Origin: CAZZCU01 sp964652825
Lineage (GTDB): Bacteria > Bdellovibrionota_B > Oligoflexia > Oligoflexales > CAZZCU01
DNA: 64,000 nucleotides
Direction of reading: 5' to 3'
NCBI GenBank assembly: GCA_964652825.1
Contig: CAZZCU010000012.1
Span: forward strand, 9,658 to 73,657
This document shows positions 51,887-60,132 of this stretch, in pieces (positions within the stretch are counted from its first letter, which is position 1; each line of letters begins with the position of its first letter). A program made the position numbers and the translations under genes. The notes below the pieces were generated by a model. It was given only the letters and a program-made list of their open reading frames with translations. It was not told where the DNA came from and did not search any database.

Positions 51887-52352
51887 CTTGTCTTATACTC
51901 TGTAATTTATCGATACCCTCAAGCATACGAGTCCAGCTGTTTTCGATCTGCTTAACGTATTCGGCCCATTTTGCATCCATTTCGTGAGTTAGCTCGACTC
52001 GACAATCATTTTTAGTTGAAGTGAAAATCATCGTAACAGTTGAGATGCCCTTTATTTCTTCTTCCTCCGAAGTAAACCAGGTAAAAACGAGTTTGTTCGG
52101 GCGGTCTATAACTTTGTATGTTCCCCAATGTATAGCTTCTCCTATGGATCTCATATCTGAGAAAGTATATCGCCCACCGACTCTGGCATCTATTTCGATT
52201 CTTCTGATGTCCGGTTTGCTGCCATCGGGAAATTCAAGAAGACTCCACCATTTCCGCGCTATTTCAGGCTTAATCCAGGCATCGAAAACTTTCTCTGCTG
52301 GAAATTTGAACTCATAAGTGACTCTGGCCTTGATATTATTTTTGGTACTCAT
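51873..52352 (-). CDS. SRPBCC/AHSA1-like domain protein
   Basis: The 159-residue protein shows the START-like fold of the AHSA1 (Aha1 C-terminal) group: VTYEFKFPAEKVFDAWIKPEIARKWW, then VGGRYTFSDMRS, VIDRPNKLVFTWFTSEE, VTMIF, and a long C-terminal helix with WAEYVKQIENSWTRMLEGI. Such proteins bind small hydrophobic ligands or are unassigned. AAGGAG lies shortly before the ATG. Its terminal residues RQGRDD and the stop are encoded inside the repeat. Confidence 0.85.
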   Translation of the reverse strand: MSTKNNIKARVTYEFKFPAEKVFDAWIKPEIARKWWSLLEFPDGSKPDIRRIEIDARVGGRYTFSDMRSIGEAIHWGTYKVIDRPNKLVFTWFTSEEEEIKGISTVTMIFTSTKNDCRVELTHEMDAKWAEYVKQIENSWTRMLEGIDKLQSIRQGRDD

Positions 52353-52396
52353 TTAGGCTCCTTTTGAAAGAAGTTCATCAATAACTCTTAGCTGTC

Positions 52397-52675
52397 TTGT
52401 CTCTCGACCGACATTTAACAAATATCGAGATCAATATTCGAAGGTATCGCAGATACTCTGAAGAAAAATCCAAAGTGTCAATATTTATTAAATCGCCAGG
52501 CTCGCTGTACTTTGATTTTCAACAACCAGAAGATGCAATTGTAAAGGAAAGTCAGGCATCCACAAAAACGGTTGGAACGAGATTTTCACTTGTCCTGATA
52601 GATGCTGGCTTCAGACGCATTTCCAAAGAAGAAATTAACGATTTTATAGACAAAAAATTGGAGGCCATACGATGA
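52397..52675 (+). CDS. small hypothetical protein, possible remnant of an ATPase partner
   Basis: The 92-residue frame starts at a TTG without a clear ribosome-binding site. The C-terminal part GTRFSLVLIDAGFRRISKEE resembles the GTxFxLxL end of GHKL ATPase domains, which are often encoded just before DUF4325 proteins. It may be the truncated tail of such a gene, or a small gene in its own right. It overlaps the next gene by four bases. Confidence 0.45.
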   Translation: MSLDRHLTNIEINIRRYRRYSEEKSKVSIFIKSPGSLYFDFQQPEDAIVKESQASTKTVGTRFSLVLIDAGFRRISKEEINDFIDKKLEAIR

Positions 52676-52965
52676 TCATAGTACGAATGGATCGTTTTGG
52701 GCGAACGTTGACTGATCGCGCAGATGGCCAAAAAGCCTTTGATACTATTGTAAATGAATTTAAAGGAAATATTGCTTTGGATTTTTCTGAGGTTATGTCC
52801 TTAGGCTCGTCATTTGGTGATGAGGTTGTGATGCGTATTGCAATGCTTCAAAACAATAGAATCCTAGAGCCCGTCGTTGTTGCGTCAAGCTGGGATAACG
52901 CCCACTTTTTTCTTTGCGCCAACGTAACCACGAGTGAAAAAATTCGTGTTTATCATGATTCATGA
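52672..52965 (+). CDS. STAS-like DUF4325 protein
   Basis: The 97-residue protein has the DUF4325 core: IALDFSEVMSLGSSFGDEVVMRI, where the family has a strand, then a serine-rich turn and FxDE. These small proteins resemble anti-sigma-factor antagonists and are often paired with an ATP-binding protein. The ATG overlaps the previous stop in an ATGA junction. Its last 173 bases lie opposite the HNH gene. Confidence 0.7.
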   Translation: MIIVRMDRFGRTLTDRADGQKAFDTIVNEFKGNIALDFSEVMSLGSSFGDEVVMRIAMLQNNRILEPVVVASSWDNAHFFLCANVTTSEKIRVYHDS

Positions 52966-53374
52966 CGCAGAGATTCGAGAGCACATTGTTGTCTCGTTCA
53001 CCATTAATATGATGAACAACTTCCTTGGTGGATAATTTTCTGCCCAAAACCTGCTCGGCAATAACGCGGTGTTCGAGTTGTCGCGATTCTGTCAGCACAT
53101 AACCTTGCTGATTGTATTTGCGAATTGACAGTTGATTGCGTGCTCCACGCCATGCATGCATACCTAGAGCAAATCCTGGAATTAACCAAAGATAAAATTG
53201 GAAGCCTTGAAGACTAAAGAGGGGGACGAAGAGTAAGGCCAAAATTTTTGGTAATCTACTTGTCCAGGAATTAATTTCGCCGATAACTAAAATACCTGCC
53301 TTTGTCTGCAGAAGGCCAATGCTCGATGTGCCAGGCAAAGACGAAAATACATGAGCATGATATCGGCGGCGCAT
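52793..53374 (-). CDS. HNH-motif protein with membrane segment
   Basis: The 193-residue protein has a hydrophobic segment at about residues 44 to 70, then LEHRVIAEQVLGRKLSTKEV and HHINGERDNNVLSNL, the H-N-H fold of homing-type endonucleases. Membrane attachment would be unusual for an HNH nuclease. The last 60 residues are encoded opposite the DUF4325 gene and may be a tail with no function. It shares the minus strand with the lipoprotein gene upstream but is separated from it by a hairpin. Confidence 0.65.
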   Translation of the reverse strand: MRRRYHAHVFSSLPGTSSIGLLQTKAGILVIGEINSWTSRLPKILALLFVPLFSLQGFQFYLWLIPGFALGMHAWRGARNQLSIRKYNQQGYVLTESRQLEHRVIAEQVLGRKLSTKEVVHHINGERDNNVLSNLCVMNHDKHEFFHSWLRWRKEKSGRYPSLTQQRRALGFYCFEALQYASQPHHQMTSLRT

Positions 53375-53445
53375 AATTGCGGGATATGCCGTACGCGTCG
53401 CAAAAATGCACGATATAAACTATATAGCCTTAATGGCGCAGTAGA

Positions 53446-53475
53446 ATGTCAATAATTCGCTATAATTATTGGCAT
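53446..53475. terminator. hairpin at the end of the cysteine-rich protein gene
   Basis: ATGTCAATAATT (53446-53457) pairs with AATTATTGGCAT (53464-53475) over 12 positions with one G-T, around a six-base loop. TTTT follows on the plus strand. The stop codon of the minus-strand gene lies inside the right arm. Confidence 0.5.
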
Positions 53476-54494
53476 TTTAGTTGCGGCTGATTGCACAGGT
53501 TTTCATAACCACCAGCGCCGCTTGGATCACAAACCTCTTGCTGGCCAATATTGTTGTTCTGAATCACTGTCAGGCTGGCAACAACTTTGCCACCGACAAC
53601 TTTGGTGCACATATTGCCATCAACCTTGCAAGTACAACTCTCGGGTTTATTGCTATCGGTATCTTCGGGGGCAACTTGTGCTGCCGTAGGTGTTGATTGT
53701 GTAGCTGCGGCTGCCTGCTCGTCTGGAGTTTCCGCGCATTTGGGTTGAACGACGTTGGCAATACTCCACTCGTTGGCACTGCGAACATCCGGATTTTTCT
53801 GGCAACGACAAACACCGATTTTGCTGTCCCAGGTTAGTTCGGGAAAGGAAATGCATAGTCGCTGTGCTGCTGGCATCGCTGCTAGTTCTGCGTCGTCGAT
53901 ATTGGTTTTACATTCAGCAATACGTCGTTCCAGAGCCGCGATACGATCGGCGGCGTTCGCGTCGATGATCACCGGGACGTCGTCTACCGTGTTCTGCGTC
54001 GATGGCTTCGAGCTTTTCGTGCGATTGCTGACAAACCGGCTCGCATGGCCTTCACATTCCTGACGAGCCTTTTGCTGATACTGTTGAAAAGCAGCAGAAC
54101 GTTCGTCAACGCTGCCGAAGCCAAAGAAGCTCTTGCAGGCGCTGTCGTTGGTGCAGCGATTGCGAGCTATCATCCGGCCATAATTTTGGCAGTGGTCAAA
54201 TAGCTCAGTTTGCCAGTCACTATACGGAGCGGAGTCCAGAATTTTTTCAAGAGTGTGAGTGGCTAGCGTGTGATTTGCTGAGTAGACACTTAAAATCTGA
54301 TCGCGACTACCAATCTTTTCGCTGCCGCCAGCACTGGCTTGTTCGGCATTGCGAATAGTGGCCAGCTCTGCCTCCAATGTTGCCAGTTCTTTGGTGCTAC
54401 ACATTTCGACCGAACTAGTGCCTGATTTATCGTTGGTAAGCTTGCAGCTTTGGCCTGCAAGAGCGATTGCGATGATGGTTATTAAGTAGTTCAT
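53466..54494 (-). CDS. secreted cysteine-rich hypothetical protein (possible lipoprotein)
   Basis: The 342-residue protein starts with a short hydrophobic leader, LITIIAIALAGQSCKLTND, where cysteine 17 could be a lipoprotein site, though Gln at -2 is unusual. It then has coiled-coil-prone helices and 17 or so cysteines concentrated in the middle and the C-terminal third, for example SCTCKVDGNMCTKVV. I do not recognise it. It is probably an oxidised periplasmic or outer-membrane protein. GAGG lies eight bases before the ATG. Confidence 0.65.
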   Translation of the reverse strand: MNYLITIIAIALAGQSCKLTNDKSGTSSVEMCSTKELATLEAELATIRNAEQASAGGSEKIGSRDQILSVYSANHTLATHTLEKILDSAPYSDWQTELFDHCQNYGRMIARNRCTNDSACKSFFGFGSVDERSAAFQQYQQKARQECEGHASRFVSNRTKSSKPSTQNTVDDVPVIIDANAADRIAALERRIAECKTNIDDAELAAMPAAQRLCISFPELTWDSKIGVCRCQKNPDVRSANEWSIANVVQPKCAETPDEQAAAATQSTPTAAQVAPEDTDSNKPESCTCKVDGNMCTKVVGGKVVASLTVIQNNNIGQQEVCDPSGAGGYENLCNQPQLKCQ

Positions 54495-54596
54495 GGGTCG
54501 TCCTCTATATACTGTTGAATTGATGACCTTATCGGTAAAAAAATAGGCTAGCTTAGTGATTGAATGTGGCGTTGAGACATCAAGCTCTCTATCCCC

Positions 54597-54627
54597 TTGA
54601 ATTTAAAGATAATCTCTACAATATTAT
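54597..54627 (+). promoter_or_regulatory. promoter of the FAD monooxygenase gene
   Basis: TTGAAT (54597-54602) is followed after 17 bases by AATATT (54620-54625), or after 19 by TATTAT (54622-54627). The ATG is 34 bases further down. Confidence 0.4.
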
Positions 54628-54660
54628 CACAGTCAGTTGGAGATGTAACGGGAGCGACTG

Positions 54661-55896
54661 ATGGAGATAGCCCAAAGCAGTAAATCGACTACGACCTGTT
54701 GTATCGCTGGAGGCGGTCCAGCCGGGATGATGGTGGGATTATTGCTCGCTAGAGCCGGGGTCGACGTCATTGTCTTTGAGAAACATGCAGATTTCTTGCG
54801 TGATTTTCGCGGCGATACCGTTCATCCATCGACGTTGCAGGTCATACGTGAGTTGGGCCTCCTCGATCAGTTCTTGCAGCGCCCGCATCAACAGGTCCAG
54901 CGTATCACCGGACACATTGCTGGTATCGAGGTTGAGGTTGCGGATTTCACGCACCTTAAAACCGGATGTCCATTTGTGGCATTCATGCCGCAGTGGGATT
55001 TTCTCGATTTTTTGGCGAATGAAGCGCGACGTTATCCAAATTTTCGCCTGGAGATGCAAACCGAGGTCGTTGACTTGCTGCGCGACGGCGAACGGGTCAT
55101 CGGTGTTCGGGTCAAAAATCAAGCGGGAATACTCCGCGATGTTGTCGCGGATCTGGTTATCGGTGCGGATGGTCGTCACTCGCGTGTACGCACCATCGCG
55201 CAACTGGAGATTCAAGATTTTGGCGCACCGATTGATGTTTTATGGATGCGCTTAACGCGTCATGCCAATGATCCGAAACAAGCGTTGGGATATTTTGATC
55301 GCGGTCGGATATTGATCATGTTGGATCGTGATGATTATTGGCAATGTGGTTTTGTGATTGCCAAGGGTGGCTTTGATGCTCTCAAGCAGCGAGGTATTGC
55401 AGCATTGCATCAGGAAATCAGTGCGCTTGCTCCTTATCTCGCCTTACGAACACATGAACTCAAAAATTGGGATGATGTTAATTTGTTGACCGTGCGGGTT
55501 GACCGCTTGGTACGCTGGTCTCGGCCAGGTTTATTATGTATTGGTGATGCGGCTCATGCGATGTCGCCGGTTGGTGGCGTTGGTATAAATCTGGCTATTC
55601 AAGATGCCGTGGCGGCGGCGAACATTCTGGCATCACCGTTGCTTAATCATTCGTTAACCGCAAGTGATCTTGCGGCTGTGCAGCAGCGCCGCATGTTACC
55701 GACTCGTTTGACACAAAGATTTCAAATCTTCGTGCATCGCAACGTCATTAATCGGGTCTTAACCGGTCCGGCCTGGACATCGCCACCGCTGGTGGTGTGG
55801 TTGCTGCAACGCTGGCCCTTCTTGCGTCGTATCACGGCTTTTCTGATCGGTGTTGGCGTGCGACCGGAGCACGTAAACGCGCCGACATCGGAGTAG
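54661..55896 (+). CDS. FAD-dependent monooxygenase
   Basis: The 411-residue flavoprotein has the dinucleotide-binding CCIAGGGPAGMMVGLLLARAG, the DG motif VIGADGRHSRVR and the second FAD motif GLLCIGDAAHAMSPVGGVGINLAIQDA. This places it in the PHBH/UbiH group of aromatic hydroxylases. The substrate is not evident; it could act on a quinone precursor or a phenolic compound. The C-terminal hydrophobic helix LLQRWPFLRRITAFLIGVG suggests membrane association. GGGAG stands six bases before the ATG. Confidence 0.9.
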   Translation: MEIAQSSKSTTTCCIAGGGPAGMMVGLLLARAGVDVIVFEKHADFLRDFRGDTVHPSTLQVIRELGLLDQFLQRPHQQVQRITGHIAGIEVEVADFTHLKTGCPFVAFMPQWDFLDFLANEARRYPNFRLEMQTEVVDLLRDGERVIGVRVKNQAGILRDVVADLVIGADGRHSRVRTIAQLEIQDFGAPIDVLWMRLTRHANDPKQALGYFDRGRILIMLDRDDYWQCGFVIAKGGFDALKQRGIAALHQEISALAPYLALRTHELKNWDDVNLLTVRVDRLVRWSRPGLLCIGDAAHAMSPVGGVGINLAIQDAVAAANILASPLLNHSLTASDLAAVQQRRMLPTRLTQRFQIFVHRNVINRVLTGPAWTSPPLVVWLLQRWPFLRRITAFLIGVGVRPEHVNAPTSE

Positions 55897-56016
55897 ACCG
55901 AAGCGCATTATGGGCGGCTGAAAAATATTAACCTTCTGATATCACTTAACTAAATTAGGTTGATTAAGTTCGTCGAAATTATACCGATCCTAGAATCAGG
56001 TAGGAGCGGCAAATTT

Positions 56017-56628
56017 ATGGTGCCTTTTATCAGATCTAAGCAGGGGTTTTCCTTGGTCGAGCTTATGACTGTGGTGTTTATTATTGGTGCCTTGGTCGCA
56101 ATCGCTATTCCTAATTTCGCGACTATGCAGATTAGAGCTGCTCGCGCCGAAATTTATGTGGTCTTTCGCACGGCACAATCGTTGGTTACGACGTATCATA
56201 TGGAGCATGGTAAATATCCAGCGCAAGGGCTGGTGGGAGTTGCGGCAATGGGCGGTGGCGCTATGCCGACGACCGTGAATTCTTACTGTCCGCCAACCTA
56301 CACAAACGTGATCGGACTTCAAGTCACTAACTGCGAAAAATTGCGTTACGTATACGCGATTTTCTCCGGTGTGGTATGCCCTCGTTGTTTCATAGCAGGT
56401 GATACCGGCGGACTATTGTATTATGAGATCACTGCCACATCGTTGCATTATACCTATAGTTCAGGTTCGTGGAGTTCAACCGGTCATCAGCCGGCGACCT
56501 GGGCCTGCAAATCACCAGATCCAAGTTATAGTCGTTATTTTCGGGATATATGGGAAGTCTGGGAAACCAATCAGATTCGTCCACAGAGCGGCAGTGCTGA
56601 CAATGATGCCACGAAGAATTGCTTTTGA
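56017..56628 (+). CDS. type IV prepilin-like protein (first of a pair)
   Basis: The 203-residue protein has a short leader and the prepilin peptidase site QGFSLVELM, with cleavage expected after the glycine and glutamate at mature position 5, then a 20-residue hydrophobic helix. The C-terminal globular part has six cysteines that may form disulfides. It could be a minor pilin or pseudopilin. I start at 56017 because TAGGAG lies ten bases upstream. The gene downstream after the lipoprotein is its paralogue. Confidence 0.85.
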   Translation: MVPFIRSKQGFSLVELMTVVFIIGALVAIAIPNFATMQIRAARAEIYVVFRTAQSLVTTYHMEHGKYPAQGLVGVAAMGGGAMPTTVNSYCPPTYTNVIGLQVTNCEKLRYVYAIFSGVVCPRCFIAGDTGGLLYYEITATSLHYTYSSGSWSSTGHQPATWACKSPDPSYSRYFRDIWEVWETNQIRPQSGSADNDATKNCF

Positions 56629-56629
56629 T

Positions 56630-56649
56630 CGATCGCTTTCTGGCGATCG
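56630..56649 (+). other. hairpin between the prepilin and lipoprotein genes
   Basis: CGATCGC (56630-56636) and GCGATCG (56643-56649) form a 7-bp stem with loop TTTCTG directly after the prepilin stop. There is no T-run, so it may be an mRNA-stabilising or processing hairpin between co-transcribed genes. Confidence 0.4.
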
Positions 56650-56676
56650 CAGCGTCCTTGTGACAAGAGGGTTGTG

Positions 56677-56949
56677 ATGCTTACTCATAAACACATCCAC
56701 AATGCTGCAATGCATATAGCGTTGTGCTTTTTTGTTGGTGGGTGCGGGAATAATAAATTCTCCGGTGGATTTGGCGGTAGCAGTAATCCCAAACAAGCAC
56801 AACCACCACAAGACGGCAAAGTTGATGTACTGGTTCCCGAATTAAATCAACTAGCTCATGCTACCGCCGCGAGTTGCGGCGGCAATAACAAAACCGGTTG
56901 CGAACTTAGTGAAGACATAACGTCACCGTTGTATACGAAATATAAATGA
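56677..56949 (+). CDS. small lipoprotein between two prepilin genes
   Basis: A 90-residue protein with the lipobox FFVGGCGN at about residue 22, then a Gly/Ser/Pro-rich linker and a short domain with two more cysteines. It may help pilin assembly or anchoring, but no family is recognised. I start at the ATG at 56677, with AAGAGG six bases upstream. Its stop overlaps the start of the second prepilin gene. Confidence 0.65.
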   Translation: MLTHKHIHNAAMHIALCFFVGGCGNNKFSGGFGGSSNPKQAQPPQDGKVDVLVPELNQLAHATAASCGGNNKTGCELSEDITSPLYTKYK

Positions 56950-57542
56950 CTAGGGATAATGTAAGGATGATCTCTCGATTCGCAGTTGATAAAAAATCCA
57001 TTCGCGGCGGTTTTTCGCTTGTTGAATTACTAGCCGTGATTGCGATTATTGGTTTGCTTGCGAACATGACTATGTCAAGTTTTTTGCTTTTGCAAATCAA
57101 AGCCGCAAGAGCCGAGATGCATTTATATCTGCGCACCATAACGTCGCTAATGCATGCATATCATGGTGAGCACGGAGCCTATTATAATGCATTCACGGGT
57201 CCTGCTGAGACATCGCCGGAGTTATTTTGGAGTTATGGCCCTGTTAAGACAGGCGATCGGTGTACGTCCACGCCATTGGGATTTAGCAGTAAAAATTGTG
57301 AAAGTATGCGTTATTTTTACTCGGTGACTAATCACGGACAAAATACATTCGTGCTTCGGGCGGAAGCTATGGAAATACGCACCGCGACTACTCTGGTGCA
57401 GCGTAATGGTAATCCGCCGATTAATCCCAGGCGTTGTCAGGTTCCATCTCCCGTCTTTACGGCTCATTACGCTGATATTTGGTCAATAGATCAAGAAAAT
57501 GTGTTAACACCAAACATGGATGCGACAGAAACTTGTTTATGA
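56946..57542 (+). CDS. type IV prepilin-like protein (second of a pair)
   Basis: The 198-residue protein has the prepilin site GGFSLVELLAVIAIIG after a 22-residue basic leader, with the glutamate in place. After the helix, LQIKAARAEMHLYLRTITSLMHAYHGEHG parallels the first prepilin, so the two are paralogues. The C-terminal part has four cysteines. It overlaps the lipoprotein stop by four bases and is followed closely by the amylase gene. Confidence 0.85.
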   Translation: MTRDNVRMISRFAVDKKSIRGGFSLVELLAVIAIIGLLANMTMSSFLLLQIKAARAEMHLYLRTITSLMHAYHGEHGAYYNAFTGPAETSPELFWSYGPVKTGDRCTSTPLGFSSKNCESMRYFYSVTNHGQNTFVLRAEAMEIRTATTLVQRNGNPPINPRRCQVPSPVFTAHYADIWSIDQENVLTPNMDATETCL

Positions 57543-57585
57543 CACCGGTGATGTGAGCCGAAACAACGAACCTCTTAAAGGTCCC

Positions 57586-58701
57586 ATGGTCCAGACAATA
57601 TTTCATGCACATAACTGGCGGTTTGCGCGCGTTTTGACAGCATTAGCCGATCTCCAACGTTGTGGCTATGATGCAGTTCAGCTTAGTCCAGCCCAAAAAT
57701 CTGCGCCTGGTGATGCGTGGTTTTTGCGTTATCAGCCATACGATCATTTGCAGATCGAGGGCTTGGGCTCGCGTGACGAACTTGCGCAGCTATGCGCTGT
57801 TGCTAGCCAACACGGCATCACTATCATCGCGGATGTTGTCTTCAATCACATGGCTATCCCTCGCGGGGCGCAGCGTGCGGATTGGTTGACTGCAATCGCC
57901 GCCCGCGAGCGCGGTAACGAGGTGCCCATGGCGGCATTGTACGCAAAGCTTGAGCAGTTTCCGCATTTATCCAGCGCGGATTTCGCGCCCTGGCGCGATA
58001 TGCAGGGCGCCGATTGGGACAATGAGCAGCGTTACGAATCCTGGGGGAATGGCGAGTGGCCTGAGCTGCGACCAACCGCTAATGTCTTGCGACTGCATAA
58101 GCAGCATCTACGATTGTTATATGAGTGTGGTGTTCGCGGTTTTCGCTTCGACGCGGTTAAGCATATGCGTGTGTCGCATTTGCGTGAGTATATGCAGGAG
58201 ATTGCTACCTTCGCTGAGCCTTGCTGGTGCTACGGAGAAGTGTTTTCCGATCAACTATCGATGCAGCGTGAGTATGCGCCGTTGTTCCCGACTACTGATT
58301 TTCTGTATATCACCAAGCTCAAACAGCTTTTGCGGCAACCCCTGCCACAGCAGATTATCGTCGCACAGTTATTCCTGGATGAGCGTTCGATTCGTTTTGG
58401 CATGAATCATGATCTGGCCTGCAACCCGCCGCATCTGGTTGAGGGATTTTTGTTTGCTACTCCCGAGCAGACACGTTTAGCCAATTGTCTGGCGTTGTTG
58501 GTCCAAGGTGGTGCGGTCCTGGTTTATGCCGAGGATCACCAACACGATCCGTTGTTGCGTGCCTGCGTCGCCTGGCGGGGGCAAGGACAAGGCTTGTCCG
58601 GAACACTGATTTTGGATTGCCGCGACGGCAAGTGGAGCATCGCCGGTAGCTCTGGTGGTCTCACGTTGGACATGCGCGAAAATCACCTGTCGCCGTTGTA
58701 G
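57586..58701 (+). CDS. GH13-family alpha-amylase-type glycoside hydrolase
   Basis: The protein has the four GH13 regions in order: IIADVVFNHM, GFRFDAVKH with the nucleophile aspartate, CWCYGEVF with the acid/base glutamate, and GMNHD with the third aspartate. All catalytic residues are present. It has no signal peptide, so it should act in the cytoplasm on glycogen or maltodextrins. At 371 residues it is short, with little C-terminal domain. The start is uncertain: I use MVQTIFHAHNW (57586), and a GTG at 57553 is possible. Confidence 0.88.
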   Translation: MVQTIFHAHNWRFARVLTALADLQRCGYDAVQLSPAQKSAPGDAWFLRYQPYDHLQIEGLGSRDELAQLCAVASQHGITIIADVVFNHMAIPRGAQRADWLTAIAARERGNEVPMAALYAKLEQFPHLSSADFAPWRDMQGADWDNEQRYESWGNGEWPELRPTANVLRLHKQHLRLLYECGVRGFRFDAVKHMRVSHLREYMQEIATFAEPCWCYGEVFSDQLSMQREYAPLFPTTDFLYITKLKQLLRQPLPQQIIVAQLFLDERSIRFGMNHDLACNPPHLVEGFLFATPEQTRLANCLALLVQGGAVLVYAEDHQHDPLLRACVAWRGQGQGLSGTLILDCRDGKWSIAGSSGGLTLDMRENHLSPL

Positions 58702-59419
58702 AAAACGCCGCGGCTCCACTCGGAGTGACGATGAGATGACTGAGCAGCTGAATCCCAAACGGCTCGGCTATGGAGTCAACTGTCTGGGTCAATTGCAGAT
58801 CATCCGATGATGGACTCGGATCGCTGTTTGGATGGTTGTGGACAAGAAAAATCGCCTGCGGTCGTTGCATCAGAATACGGGTAAACAACTCCTGTAGGTC
58901 CACATTCACATGCGTTCGTGAGCCATGCTCCACGATACTAAGGCTGCCCATGCCCCGGCGGCAATCATAGGGGATAAACCCCAACCACTCGCGGGTTGCC
59001 GCGCGGAGTTTGTCGGAAACCTTGGTAAGCGCGAGTTGCTCCAAATGCTTCAGCGTGCTGGTGGAGGTTGGCTGTGGATCATTGGTGCGTATGACGTAGT
59101 GATGGAAACGTTGCATCAGCTCAAAAGCCGCTAGCAGGCGTGTCTGGCCGCTTACACCCAGTCCGGTTATGCCACCGAGCCAGCTGGCGGCACCCGCCTG
59201 CACCGCGGCGAAGAAAGGTTCCTCCGCTTCGCTACCGTCCCCTTCGGGTCGCCCACCAAAACGCGCCAGTATGTCCTCGGCCAGACCAAGACAGCCTTTG
59301 CCGCGCGGTCCCGAGCCGAGAATGAGCGCCAGGCACTCGCGTACGCTCAGGCTGGCGGCGCCGAAATGCAGGCAGCGTTCACGGGGACGTTCCGCGATTG
59401 GCTTAGCTTTTATCACCAT
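58661..59419 (-). CDS. radC: RadC family protein (JAB/MPN domain)
   Basis: The 252-residue protein has an N-terminal helix-hairpin-helix-like part (SVRECLALILGSG) and a C-terminal JAB/MPN domain with the metal motif VHNHPNSDPSPSSDD near residue 191. The biochemical role of RadC is unsettled; it is frequent in genomes and on mobile elements. I start at MVIKAK (59419), with GGAAG eight bases upstream, overlapping the XRE gene by 17 bases. The 3' end overlaps the convergent amylase gene by 41 bases. Confidence 0.88.
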   Translation of the reverse strand: MVIKAKPIAERPRERCLHFGAASLSVRECLALILGSGPRGKGCLGLAEDILARFGGRPEGDGSEAEEPFFAAVQAGAASWLGGITGLGVSGQTRLLAAFELMQRFHHYVIRTNDPQPTSTSTLKHLEQLALTKVSDKLRAATREWLGFIPYDCRRGMGSLSIVEHGSRTHVNVDLQELFTRILMQRPQAIFLVHNHPNSDPSPSSDDLQLTQTVDSIAEPFGIQLLSHLIVTPSGAAAFSTTATGDFRACPT

Positions 59420-59750
59420 CGTTGAGCTTCCGGGAGATACGTAAAATATCTTCGCTCGCACGGAGCAACCGTGTGCGGTCAGAGCTCTTTAATTTAATAT
59501 CTGACCCGAGAAGCAATTGAATTACCGGAACTGCAAAGACTTTGGCAATAGCGGCGATTGTGGATAACCTGATATCGCGAAAACGACGTTTTTCGATTTC
59601 ATTGAGCGTGCTGATGGAAACCTTGCTGCGTGCCGAGAGTTCGGCCAAAGTAATACCGTGGGCCTTGCGCAAATCGGTGATATTGCCGCCAATCGTCTGC
59701 AGAAGACGACTCAAGTCAGGATCAATCGCGGATTTTGGAGGTCTGCCCAT
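59403..59750 (-). CDS. XRE-family transcriptional regulator
   Basis: The 115-residue protein has an HTH of the XRE type: LRKAHGITLAELSARSKVSISTLNEIEKRRF, followed by a helical C-terminus with AVPVIQLLLGSD. It overlaps radC and is divergent from a small gene across a gap with two direct repeats spaced by two helical turns, likely its own operator. Confidence 0.85.
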   Translation of the reverse strand: MGRPPKSAIDPDLSRLLQTIGGNITDLRKAHGITLAELSARSKVSISTLNEIEKRRFRDIRLSTIAAIAKVFAVPVIQLLLGSDIKLKSSDRTRLLRASEDILRISRKLNDGDKS

Positions 59751-59789
59751 GGGATTGAGCGTAGCCGACAGGGCGGCGGGACTTCTATA

Positions 59790-59817
59790 AGTACATACTT
59801 GAATTTATTAGTACATA
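59790..59817. promoter_or_regulatory. direct repeats in the XRE divergent promoter region
   Basis: AGTACATA occurs at 59790-59797 and 59810-59817, 20 bases apart start to start, which is two turns of the helix. It overlaps a promoter-like TTGAAT (59799-59804) and TATATT (59821-59826) pair. This is a natural operator for the adjacent XRE protein. Confidence 0.5.
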
Positions 59818-59832
59818 AACTATATTTGAAGG

Positions 59833-60090
59833 ATGCGGACAACAAATGCAAAACCATCCTTCGATCAACTGCAGCACGAACAACTGCGTGCCCTGGCTGC
59901 TGCCCTACGCCAGCTTGTTGATGTCTGCGAGAGTGCCCTGAGCGAGATTGCCCGTGACAGTATCGGTTGCGAGCTAAACCAATTTGGTATCGTCCAGGGG
60001 ATGGGTAATCAGGTCGATCGTCTGACGGCGGAGTTTATCGCTACTCGCAATCTGCGCGAGATGTTGGATGGGATCGATCTGCCAATGTAA
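59833..60090 (+). CDS. small hypothetical protein, possibly leaderless
   Basis: An 85-residue helical protein with no recognised domain. The -10-like TATATT ends at 59826, seven bases before the ATG, so transcription would begin at or next to the start codon and the mRNA would be leaderless. A hairpin terminator overlaps the stop. The divergent XRE gene shares its promoter region. Confidence 0.5.
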   Translation: MRTTNAKPSFDQLQHEQLRALAAALRQLVDVCESALSEIARDSIGCELNQFGIVQGMGNQVDRLTAEFIATRNLREMLDGIDLPM

Positions 60091-60125
60091 GGAGCAGCGG
60101 CATCGTCTTGCCACCGCCGCTCCTT
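60089..60125. terminator. hairpin between convergent genes
   Basis: AAGGAGC and GCTCCTT form the base of the stem, followed by one mismatch and GCGG/CCGC, around a 13-base loop. It lies between the small gene and the beta-propeller gene. No long T-run is seen. Confidence 0.55.
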
Positions 60126-60132
60126 CCGGTGC

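Noticed and set aside
50560..53465. Integration site: a duplicate of the tRNA 3' end bounding the accessory patch
   Set aside because: I looked for a second copy of the T-arm and acceptor sequence and did not see one; no integrase gene is present.
58715..58745. Possible third copy of the CGTCATCCTGAG repeat
   Set aside because: The similarity is weak, and the bases encode the conserved C-terminal part of RadC.
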